In this document: piece after piece, positions 1-7,160 of the stretch | How the letters are laid out: every line of letters begins with the position of its first letter | Position numbering within the stretch: position 1 is the stretch's first letter | Assembly (NCBI GenBank): GCA_031294825.1 | Contig: JAUMPM010000031.1 | Span: forward strand, 1 to 36,796 | Reading direction: 5' to 3' | DNA from: Collinsella sp. | GTDB lineage: Bacteria; Actinomycetota; Coriobacteriia; Coriobacteriales; Coriobacteriaceae | DNA: 36,796 bases | Notes under the pieces: model-generated | Told to the model about the DNA's origin: nothing | The model's input: only the letters and a program-made list of their open reading frames with translations | Database searches by the model: none | Program-made: the position numbers and the translations under genes

Positions 1-2
1 CA

Positions 3-101
3 CGGGGCATGGGGCACGGGCGGGCGCTCAAGGCCGTCGCGAGGAAGCGGCTCAGGGCGATATACGCCGTGATGCGCGACCGGGTGCCCTACCGGGAGTA
101 G
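3..101 (+). pseudogene. IS110-family transposase, C-terminal fragment
   Basis: The open frame enters from outside the window and ends in TAG at 99-101. The last 32 residues (…GHGRALKAVARKRLRAIY…VPYRE) have the basic, alanine/arginine-rich tail seen at the C-terminus of IS110/IS116/IS902 transposases, serine-dependent DEDD enzymes that act with a bridge RNA. Only the tail is visible, so it may be the end of an intact element rather than a broken one. It is the only plus-strand gene near the left edge and points toward the 3' end of rpoD. The family call rests on a short tail and is moderate. Confidence 0.55.
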
Positions 102-148
102 CCCCGACGGTTGACAAAACTATAGGAACACCCAACGACTACATGAAA

Positions 149-178
149 GCGCCCCCAAGCGGATGTGCTTGAGGGCGC
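149..178 (-). terminator. Terminator after rpoD
   Basis: A 12-bp stem with one mismatch (149-160 with 167-178, 6-nt loop) is followed on the minus strand by TTTC. It starts 12 bases after the rpoD stop and closes the rimP-rpoD transcription unit. The U-tract is short, so termination may be partial. Confidence 0.7.
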
Positions 179-189
179 CTCTTGCTTGA

Positions 190-1539
190 CTAGCTTTCGA
201 TATAGTCCTTGAGCTTGCTGCTGCGGCTCGGGTGGCGGAGCTTGGCCAGGGTCTTGGACTCGATCTGGCGGATACGCTCGCGCGTGACGCCAAACTCGCG
301 GCCGACTTCCTCGAGCGTACGGGGATGTCCGTCGACAAGGCCAAAGCGCAGCTCGATAACCTTGCGCTCACGATCGGCAAGCGAGTCGAGCACCTGGGTG
401 AGCTGCTCCTGCAGCATGGAGAAGCTGGCCGCATCGGGCGGAACGATGGCCTGGGAGTCCTCGATGAAGTCGCCCAGCTGGGAATCCTCTTCCTCGCCGA
501 TGGGGGTCTCGAGCGACACGGGCTCCTGCGAGATCTTCTGGATCTCGCGGACGCGGTCGGCGCTCATGTCCATCTCGGCACCAATCTCCTCGGGGGTCGG
601 GTCGCGACCCAGGTCCTGAAGGAGCTGGCGCTGCACGCGGACGAGTTTGTTGATGGTCTCGACCATGTGTACGGGAATACGGATGGTACGGGCCTGGTCG
701 GCGATAGCGCGCGTAATGGCCTGACGAATCCACCACGTGGCGTACGTGGAGAACTTAAAGCCCTTCTGGTAGTCGAACTTCTCGACGGCGCGGATCAGAC
801 CGAGGTTGCCCTCCTGAATCAGGTCCAAGAACAGCATGCCGCGACCGACATAGCGCTTGGCGATGGAGACGACCAGACGCAGGTTTGCGCTGATGAGCGC
901 CTGCTTGGCTTCGAGGCCCACGTTCTCAATGCGCGTAAGACGACGCATCTCGGCACGCGTGAGTTCGAGCTCACCAGCATCGGCAGCCTCGAGCTTCTCG
1001 GTGGCCTCAAGACCGGCCTCGATCTTCATGGCCAGATCGACCTCTTCGGAGGCGGTCAGCAGGTCGACCTTGCCGATCTCCTTGAGGTACATACGAACCG
1101 GATCGCCGGTCAACATCACCGTGGAGGCATCGATGCCACGCACGCGCGAGCGTGAACGGGACGTGCGCACGGTGCGCTTCTTCTTGCTCTTGGAAGAACC
1201 CATCTCGGCGTCGGCCTGACGGGCCATCTTGAGCTCATGATCGTCGAGCGAGCCGGAATCATGCTCGTCGTCGTCATCGAAATCGTCGGTATCAGAATCG
1301 GTATCGTCATCGTCGACGTCCATGGAGGCGTCGTCGTTACCGCTCGCGGAGATAATCTGGATGCCGCTGTTGCGCAGCGCGGAATACACCGCGGTGAGCT
1401 GCTCATCAGTTACATCGATATCCTTCAGGGCGACCTGAATCTCGTCCTCGGTTACCGAAGTCCTGTTTGAGCCGTTGCCCATGAGCTTTGCAACGTAGGA
1501 TTCCAGCCCAGTACCCGTGCTCTCAGTCTTTTTTGGCAC
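190..1539 (-). CDS. rpoD: RNA polymerase primary sigma factor RpoD (SigA)
   Basis: Principal sigma-70 factor that directs core RNA polymerase to housekeeping promoters. Seen: a region 1.1-like N-terminus, a very acidic stretch (about residues 73-93) followed by a Lys/Arg/Ser-rich stretch, region 1.2 (DPVRMYLKEIG), region 2 (LIQEGNLGLIRAVEKF, then TYATWWIRQAITRAI), region 3 (RIPVHMVETINKL) and region 4.2 with its helix-turn-helix (TLEEVGREFGVTRERIRQIE). The frame is open to an ATG at 1554, but the purine-rich AAGGGAG lies inside that extension, 5 bases before a GTG at 1539, so GTG (MPKKTES…) is chosen as the start. It is the last gene of the operon, 110 bases downstream of dnaG, a classic dnaG-rpoD pairing. 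About 449 residues. Confidence 0.96.
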   Translation of the reverse strand: MPKKTESTGTGLESYVAKLMGNGSNRTSVTEDEIQVALKDIDVTDEQLTAVYSALRNSGIQIISASGNDDASMDVDDDDTDSDTDDFDDDDEHDSGSLDDHELKMARQADAEMGSSKSKKKRTVRTSRSRSRVRGIDASTVMLTGDPVRMYLKEIGKVDLLTASEEVDLAMKIEAGLEATEKLEAADAGELELTRAEMRRLTRIENVGLEAKQALISANLRLVVSIAKRYVGRGMLFLDLIQEGNLGLIRAVEKFDYQKGFKFSTYATWWIRQAITRAIADQARTIRIPVHMVETINKLVRVQRQLLQDLGRDPTPEEIGAEMDMSADRVREIQKISQEPVSLETPIGEEEDSQLGDFIEDSQAIVPPDAASFSMLQEQLTQVLDSLADRERKVIELRFGLVDGHPRTLEEVGREFGVTRERIRQIESKTLAKLRHPSRSSKLKDYIES

Positions 1540-1586
1540 AGATTCTCCCTTCATAGTCCACAGGACTCATTACTTTAGCACACACA

Positions 1587-1598
1587 TAGACGTCTATA
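1587..1598. promoter_or_regulatory. 12-bp perfect palindrome in dnaG-rpoD gap
   Basis: ATAGACGTCTAT is its own reverse complement. It lies in the 110-base gap between the dnaG stop and the chosen rpoD start, about 48 bases upstream of the rpoD GTG. It could be a protein-binding site controlling a local rpoD promoter, but no convincing -35/-10 pair was found beside it. Confidence 0.25.
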
Positions 1599-1649
1599 CC
1601 CAAAAAGAGGACTGGATATAGGCGAGAATACGCTGGTTGACCACAACAT

Positions 1650-3758
1650 CTAGGCCTGTTCGGAGCCTGCGGCCTCCAGACCGATCAAACGGAACGGGTC
1701 GGCCACGCCACCGATCGACTTTTGAAGCTCGCGCTGGCGCTGTGAATCCTGCGCGGCCTGCACGGTCAGCGCGCGACGGGCCTCATCATCGAGCGAACGG
1801 TCCTGGCGCAGCTTGGCCTGTGCGGCACGCATGCGGCGCTTGATGGTGTAGAGCTCGAGCGTATCGAGCATAAACACGATGTTCGTCTCGGTGGGGTGTT
1901 TGCTCGTCGCCGAGATGCGCCCGGCACTCACAAGCGTTGCCGCCTCGGGACACACCGAGCGCGCCGCATCCATGCAGGCTGCAGGATCGGTTCCCGGCGG
2001 CGTTGCCAGCACGGCCCATGCGATGGACTCGTGGCGTGGGTCAACCCACTCGATGGAGCAGATGCGGTCGGCATACGTGCGGAACAGGTCGGGGTAGCTC
2101 GTGAGCATGGTCAGCAGCTCGCGCTCCCCTGCCAAGGACTTGCGCTCTAAATCGGTCAAAACCATCGGCGCCGCCTCAGCCGGTGCGCTCGAACCATCAG
2201 CCACAGGCACAGCGCCCATACCATCAGGCACATCGATCGGCGGAAGATCGTCGACGACCTCCACGGGCGCGGCACCGTAGGCATCGAGCGGGACGTAGTC
2301 GTACGGCTCTTCTTCGACCGGCGCGGACACCGGCGGCGTCGCGCCCGATGCCCAAGCGCCGCGACCGGCATCGCGAGAACTCGACGCCCGACTGCCCGAC
2401 CCGCCGGACCGTTCAGCCTGCGCCCGCTGACGTTCATAGTTCTGTTCGCGGCGGCGCTCCGCATCTTCGCGCTTGGCGACATCGCGAAACACGCGGCCCG
2501 AGCTCGCGCGCACTGTCTCCAGATCCAAGCCCAGCAGATCGGCAATCTGGATAAAGTACGTATCGATCATATAGCTGTCGCGCAGCGGATAGATAAGCGT
2601 CAGCGCGTCCTCAAGCGCCTTGGCGCGACCGCCCGGCGTGGTGATGTCGCTCGACTCCTGCAGCGAACGGTAGACAAAGTCCATAAGCGGCTCGGCAGCG
2701 TCGATGCGCGCCTGCAGCTCCTGGCCGCCGTGCGCCGTAATAAACTCCATAGGGTCGTTGCCGTCGGGCAGCACCACGCAGCGCAGGTCCATAGAATCCT
2801 GCTCGATAAACTGAATCGCGCGACGGGCGGCCTTTTGACCGGCGGCATCGCCGTCAAACATATACACGATGCGCTTGGCAAAGCGAGTAAGCGTCTTGAC
2901 GTGATGCTCCGTGAGCGCGGTGCCCAGCGTGGCGACAACGTTTTTAATCCCCGCCTCCCAGCAGGCAATGCAGTCGGTATAGCCCTCCACCACGATGGCG
3001 GTATCCTGCGCGACGATAAACTCCTTGGCCCAATTAAAACCGTAGAGGTTTCGCTTTTTATGAAACACGCTCGTCTCGGCGGTGTTGAGATACTTAGGCT
3101 GGCCGTCGCCCATAATGCGACCGCCAAAGGCGATGTTATGCCCTTGCTCGTCAAAGATGGGAAACATCACGCGGTCGTAAAAGCGGTCGGCGAGCTGTCC
3201 GCGCCCACGGCTCACGGCCACGTTGGCATCGATCATCTCCTGCGGGGTAAAGCCCGCCTGAGACAGGTGCGACACCAGCATATTGCGGCCCGGCGCAAAA
3301 CCCAGACAGTAGCGGCGGCAAACGTCGCCACCCATGCCGCGGCTGGCAAAGTACTCGCGCGGACGGCCGTCCTTACCGCGCATAAGCATGGTGTGGTAGA
3401 ACTGGGCCGTCTCGGCGCACAGATCGTAGATACGGGCACGCTTGGTGCCGCGCTCGCGGCGATCTCCGGTGTCGTGCAGCTCAATACCCGCGCGATCGGC
3501 CAAATAACGGATTGACTCGGGAAAGCTCAGGTTCTCGCGCTTCATGATATAGGTGAAGACGTCGCCACCCTCGCCGCAGCCAAAGCAATGCCACACCTGC
3601 GTGGCGGGGATAATGTGGAAGGACGGCGTCTTTTCGCCATGGAAGGGGCAGCATCCCCAAAACTCATGGCCGCGGGGCTTGAGCTCGACCGTTTCCTGCA
3701 CGATGGCAACCAGGTCAGACGCAGCGCGTACCTGGTCTTTTTCCTCATCGCTAATCAC
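1650..3758 (-). CDS. dnaG: DNA primase DnaG
   Basis: Synthesises RNA primers at the replication fork. Seen: N-terminal CHC2 zinc finger with ligands Cys37, His40, Cys58 and Cys61 (CPFHGEKTPSF … WHCFGCGEGGD); catalytic core; TOPRIM fold with VEGYTD (257-262) and FDGDAAG (301-307) supplying the acidic metal ligands. A low-complexity linker rich in Arg/Ser/Ala (about 430-540) leads to a C-terminal helicase-binding region. The length of 702 residues is longer than many primases because of this linker. It starts at a GTG (3756-3758) preceded by GGGGGTGAG and overlaps the ribF stop by 8 bases, so translation is probably coupled. Confidence 0.97.
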   Translation of the reverse strand: MISDEEKDQVRAASDLVAIVQETVELKPRGHEFWGCCPFHGEKTPSFHIIPATQVWHCFGCGEGGDVFTYIMKRENLSFPESIRYLADRAGIELHDTGDRRERGTKRARIYDLCAETAQFYHTMLMRGKDGRPREYFASRGMGGDVCRRYCLGFAPGRNMLVSHLSQAGFTPQEMIDANVAVSRGRGQLADRFYDRVMFPIFDEQGHNIAFGGRIMGDGQPKYLNTAETSVFHKKRNLYGFNWAKEFIVAQDTAIVVEGYTDCIACWEAGIKNVVATLGTALTEHHVKTLTRFAKRIVYMFDGDAAGQKAARRAIQFIEQDSMDLRCVVLPDGNDPMEFITAHGGQELQARIDAAEPLMDFVYRSLQESSDITTPGGRAKALEDALTLIYPLRDSYMIDTYFIQIADLLGLDLETVRASSGRVFRDVAKREDAERRREQNYERQRAQAERSGGSGSRASSSRDAGRGAWASGATPPVSAPVEEEPYDYVPLDAYGAAPVEVVDDLPPIDVPDGMGAVPVADGSSAPAEAAPMVLTDLERKSLAGERELLTMLTSYPDLFRTYADRICSIEWVDPRHESIAWAVLATPPGTDPAACMDAARSVCPEAATLVSAGRISATSKHPTETNIVFMLDTLELYTIKRRMRAAQAKLRQDRSLDDEARRALTVQAAQDSQRQRELQKSIGGVADPFRLIGLEAAGSEQA

Positions 3759-4758
3759 GGATGCTCACCCCCTGCTTGCCCAAGTTGTGACGAATATCTT
3801 CGATATTACCCTCGACGGTCGCGATCAACTCATCCAGCGAATCGAACACGCGCGACGGACGCAGCCAGCGTGTAAACGCCAGCGAAACGGAAGCGCCGTA
3901 CAGGTCGCCCGTATAACCAATTAAGTTAGCCTCGAGATGCGCAGATGCCGCATCGTCGGCATACGTTGGCGGCAGTCCGACGTTCACGGCAGCGGGCCAC
4001 GCGGTGTCATCGACCAGCACCAGACCCTCATACACGCCATCGGCAGGCACCTGAATACCGTCGGGAACCTGTAGGTTTGCCGTGGGAAAGCCCATGCCAG
4101 AACCCTCGTGACGGCCGCGAATTACACCGCCACGCACCATATACGGACGACCGAGCAACTCAGCAGCAAGCTCCACATGGCCCTGTCCCAGCTCATGACG
4201 AATGCGGGTAGCGCAAATGGCCTCACCGCCCTCGCAAAGCAGGTCGTGACCATACACGTCAACGCCGTGCTCGGAACCCCAGGCGCGCATCTCGGCAACA
4301 CCAGAAGCACCGCCACGACCCAGCCTAAAGTCGCTGCCAACGCGAATCGATCGAATGTCGACCAGACGCGACACCAGCGAGAGAAAATCAACATGGTCAA
4401 GCGCCGCAACCTCAGGCGTAAAGGGAACGGCCACCACCGCATCGACCCCGGTTTGAGCCAGGGCATGCAGACGGTCGGCCGTCGTCATCAATTTTTGAGC
4501 GGGCGAGGGGCTCACCACGACGTCCGGGTCGGGATCGAAGGTAACTACGACCGCCTTGCAGCCATGGGCACGGGCATCACGGACAAGTGCTTCGATGAGT
4601 TCCTGGTGTCCACGGTGAACGCCGTCGAACACGCCGATGGCAATCGATGCGGCACCCAAGTGCTCGCACTCATCAAACGTATCGGCAGTAACGATGCGAG
4701 CCTCGTCCGAGTCGCCCGAGAAAAAAATACGCGCGAGCTCGCGAGCGGACAGCATCAT
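3751..4758 (-). CDS. ribF: Bifunctional riboflavin kinase / FAD synthetase
   Basis: Phosphorylates riboflavin to FMN and adenylates FMN to FAD. N-terminal nucleotidyltransferase domain: IGVFDGVHRGHQELI carries the HxGH-like motif and VVVTFDPDPD follows. C-terminal riboflavin kinase domain: GMGFPTANLQVPDG contains the PTAN motif, followed by DGVYEG and NVGLPPTY. 335 residues is the usual length. The start ATG overlaps the truB stop as ATGA (4755-4758), and the end overlaps dnaG. The truB-ribF pair is a common bacterial arrangement. Confidence 0.96.
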   Translation of the reverse strand: MMLSARELARIFFSGDSDEARIVTADTFDECEHLGAASIAIGVFDGVHRGHQELIEALVRDARAHGCKAVVVTFDPDPDVVVSPSPAQKLMTTADRLHALAQTGVDAVVAVPFTPEVAALDHVDFLSLVSRLVDIRSIRVGSDFRLGRGGASGVAEMRAWGSEHGVDVYGHDLLCEGGEAICATRIRHELGQGHVELAAELLGRPYMVRGGVIRGRHEGSGMGFPTANLQVPDGIQVPADGVYEGLVLVDDTAWPAAVNVGLPPTYADDAASAHLEANLIGYTGDLYGASVSLAFTRWLRPSRVFDSLDELIATVEGNIEDIRHNLGKQGVSIRD

Positions 4759-5687
4759 CGAACACCGCCGATTGCCTGCGGAAACACGTGCTCCATGACA
4801 AAGCGGCCACTCTCAATGCGGGCGAGCGCCTTGAGTCCCCCATTGAGCACCAGCGCAAACGGCGCCTTCGAGGCATCGAAATCGACAAGCGCACGCTCAA
4901 CGGGAATGCGTCGGCCGCAGAGCAGGTCGTCGGCAAGATTGCCCGGCAAGTCAACACGTGTGGCGCCCAGGGCCGCAATGGGATCCAGGGCAAAGCCAGC
5001 CATAGACTCGGGAGAAAGCTCCTCGACCGCATGACAAGCGCCAATGGAAACAACACCGGAGGCCGTGCGGCGCAGCGCGGAAATATGCGCGGCGCTATCG
5101 CAAGCACGGCCCAGGTCGCGAGCGAGCGCACGGATATAGGTGCCCTTGCTCACTGAGAACGCCACGGTCCACACACACGTATCACCCTCGCCGCCCACGG
5201 CGATCAGGTCGGCGGCATAGACCTCGACGGGGCGCGGAGGTAGGTCCACCACATTGCCCTCGCGAGCAGACTTGTAGGCGCGAACACCATTGACCGAGAT
5301 AGCCGAAAACGCCGGCGGCACCTGCATCTGCGGACCCAGCATGGCAGCCAAGCGCTCACGGGCATAGGCAGGATCGCGGAGCTCGTTGGCAACAGCCACC
5401 GTGCGGACCGCTTCGCCCTCCGCATCATCGGTATTGGTCTCGGCACCAAACGAGATGTCGGCGACGTAGCTTTTGGTATCGAGAGTTAGCATGCCCAGTA
5501 GACGAGTGGCCTGGCCCACACCCACCACCATGACGCCGGATGCCATGGGGTCGAGCGTGCCGGCATGACCGACGCGCCGCTCATGGAGGGCGCGACGGCA
5601 TTGTGAGACCACGTCGTGGGACGTGCAGCCCACCGGCTTATCGACGGCGAGCAGCATATTCAATTGAGAAGGCGTACGACGAGCCAT
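4755..5687 (-). CDS. truB: tRNA pseudouridine(55) synthase TruB
   Basis: Converts U55 of the tRNA T-loop to pseudouridine. Seen: N-terminal DKPVGCTSHDVV, then the catalytic motif GHAGTLDPMASG with nucleophile Asp46, and the KSYVADISFG substrate loop. The C-terminal part (…GLKALARIESGRFVMEHVFP…) is PUA-like. 310 residues. It sits 15 bases downstream of nrnA, and its stop overlaps the ribF start, so it is an internal gene of the rimP-rpoD operon. Confidence 0.96.
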   Translation of the reverse strand: MARRTPSQLNMLLAVDKPVGCTSHDVVSQCRRALHERRVGHAGTLDPMASGVMVVGVGQATRLLGMLTLDTKSYVADISFGAETNTDDAEGEAVRTVAVANELRDPAYARERLAAMLGPQMQVPPAFSAISVNGVRAYKSAREGNVVDLPPRPVEVYAADLIAVGGEGDTCVWTVAFSVSKGTYIRALARDLGRACDSAAHISALRRTASGVVSIGACHAVEELSPESMAGFALDPIAALGATRVDLPGNLADDLLCGRRIPVERALVDFDASKAPFALVLNGGLKALARIESGRFVMEHVFPQAIGGVR

Positions 5688-5702
5688 GTACCATCCAAAA
5701 AG

Positions 5703-6746
5703 TTAAAGCTCGACGGTCACCGAAGCGGGATCCTCCCCCACCAGCTCGGCCAGCATGGGAAGTGCCACGGCGAGCGTCTCGCGAATCGTTCCGTTGTTGG
5801 TAAAGCCGGCGGCGGCATGATGCCCGCCACCGCCAAAGTTGGCAGCGATCTCGGACACATCGAGGTCACCCTTGGAGCGCAGGTTGCCACGCACCTTGGT
5901 ATCGCCGTCGATGCCCTTTAAGAACAGACAGACCTCGACGCCCATCACCGAACGCACCACATCGACCAGGCCGTCACATTCATCCGAGGTGACGCCGCAG
6001 GTCTCAAGGTCGCTCTGGAAGGCATAGCTATACGCCACGCGCCCGTGCGCGACCGTCTTAATACGGCCCATGACAATGGACTTGAGGTGCAAAAACTCGA
6101 CGCGCATGCTCTGATAGACCTCAAGCGCGACACGAGCCGGATCGGCACCATGTGCTACCAGGCGCGAAGCGGCGTGGAACGCAGCAGCATCGGCGTTCTG
6201 GTACTGGAAACGACCGGTGTCGGTCACCAAGCCGCACAGCAAGCAGGTCGCGACGCCGTCACGGGCGACAATACCGCAATTATCCAAGAAACGGTCGATG
6301 ATCATGGCGCAGGCAGCGGCATCGACACGCCTCAGGCTCAGCTCGGCAAACTCCTCGCGCGCCGGATGGTGGTCGAAGCACACCACATGCTTGGAGCGGT
6401 GAAGCACCTCGGCCGAGTTGTTGAGGCGCTCGACGACCGGCACATCCACCGAGATAAACAGGTCCGGATTGCCGGTGTACGCAGATGCGGGCACCAAGCG
6501 ATCGGCGCCCTCCATAAAGCGGTAGATGCGCGGCACCGGGTCATCGTCTGCTAGCAGCAGTGCAATGTCCTTGTTGGGGAAAAACTTCATAAGCGATAAG
6601 CCCAGACCCAGCACGGAGCCCAGGGCGTCACCATCGGGAGACGTATGTCCCGAAATCGCAATGGAGGACGCACCCTCGATGAGCTCGAGGATGCGTCGCG
6701 TAATATCTGCAGACTCGCCAGCGGCGAGATCAGCGGAATTAGTCAT
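5703..6746 (-). CDS. nrnA: DHH/DHHA1 phosphoesterase (NrnA-type nanoRNase / pAp phosphatase)
   Basis: Predicted Mn-dependent enzyme that degrades 2-5 nt RNA and dephosphorylates pAp. Seen: GHTSPDGDALGS (33-44), the DHHP metal motif (125-128), GLVTDTGRFQ as the next acidic motif, and a C-terminal DHHA1 domain with GGGGHHAAAG (305-314). Placed between rbfA and truB, as in many Firmicutes and Actinomycetota. The ATG overlaps the rbfA stop by 8 bases. In other NrnA-like proteins c-di-AMP hydrolysis also occurs, so the exact substrate is inferred. Confidence 0.93.
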   Translation of the reverse strand: MTNSADLAAGESADITRRILELIEGASSIAISGHTSPDGDALGSVLGLGLSLMKFFPNKDIALLLADDDPVPRIYRFMEGADRLVPASAYTGNPDLFISVDVPVVERLNNSAEVLHRSKHVVCFDHHPAREEFAELSLRRVDAAACAMIIDRFLDNCGIVARDGVATCLLCGLVTDTGRFQYQNADAAAFHAASRLVAHGADPARVALEVYQSMRVEFLHLKSIVMGRIKTVAHGRVAYSYAFQSDLETCGVTSDECDGLVDVVRSVMGVEVCLFLKGIDGDTKVRGNLRSKGDLDVSEIAANFGGGGHHAAAGFTNNGTIRETLAVALPMLAELVGEDPASVTVEL

Positions 6747-7149
6747 CTAAAGCTGCCTCCTGGGCGGCATCCGCTATGGGGTAGCCGTCCTCGTCCTTTT
6801 CGATCGCCAGCGTGGCCGGAACGTTTTCCAGGGCACGCGTGATGCGCTCGGCCTCATCAGTCGAGCGATCGATGCGAAAATCGAGCTCGGGCGTGACACG
6901 CCAATCGAGCGAGCGGGCCAGCAGGCTGCGAATGCGGCCCTTGGCGCTGGCGAGCGCCTCCATGACCTCGTCGTAGCGGCTCGCATCGCACGACACGTAC
7001 ACGCGCGCGAACGAACGGTCCACCGCGACCTCGACCGCAGTCAGGGTGACCAGGTCGAGGCGCGGGTCGGAAACCTCAAAGAGCAGGATATAACCGAGCT
7101 TCTCGCGAAGCTGCTCGCCCAGTCGGCGGGTTGCCTGCGTTTGCTTCAT
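6739..7149 (-). CDS. rbfA: 30S ribosome-binding factor RbfA
   Basis: Small KH-like factor that helps mature the 5' end of 16S rRNA in the 30S subunit. The 136-residue protein has the family hallmarks: an N-terminal RRLGEQLREKLGYIL helix, then VSDPRLDLVTLTAVEVAVDRSFARVYVS and the C-terminal RVTPELDFRID strand. It starts 11 bases after infB in the conserved infB-rbfA order and overlaps nrnA at its end. Confidence 0.95.
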   Translation of the reverse strand: MKQTQATRRLGEQLREKLGYILLFEVSDPRLDLVTLTAVEVAVDRSFARVYVSCDASRYDEVMEALASAKGRIRSLLARSLDWRVTPELDFRIDRSTDEAERITRALENVPATLAIEKDEDGYPIADAAQEAALDD

Positions 7150-7160
7150 AGCGCTACCCC

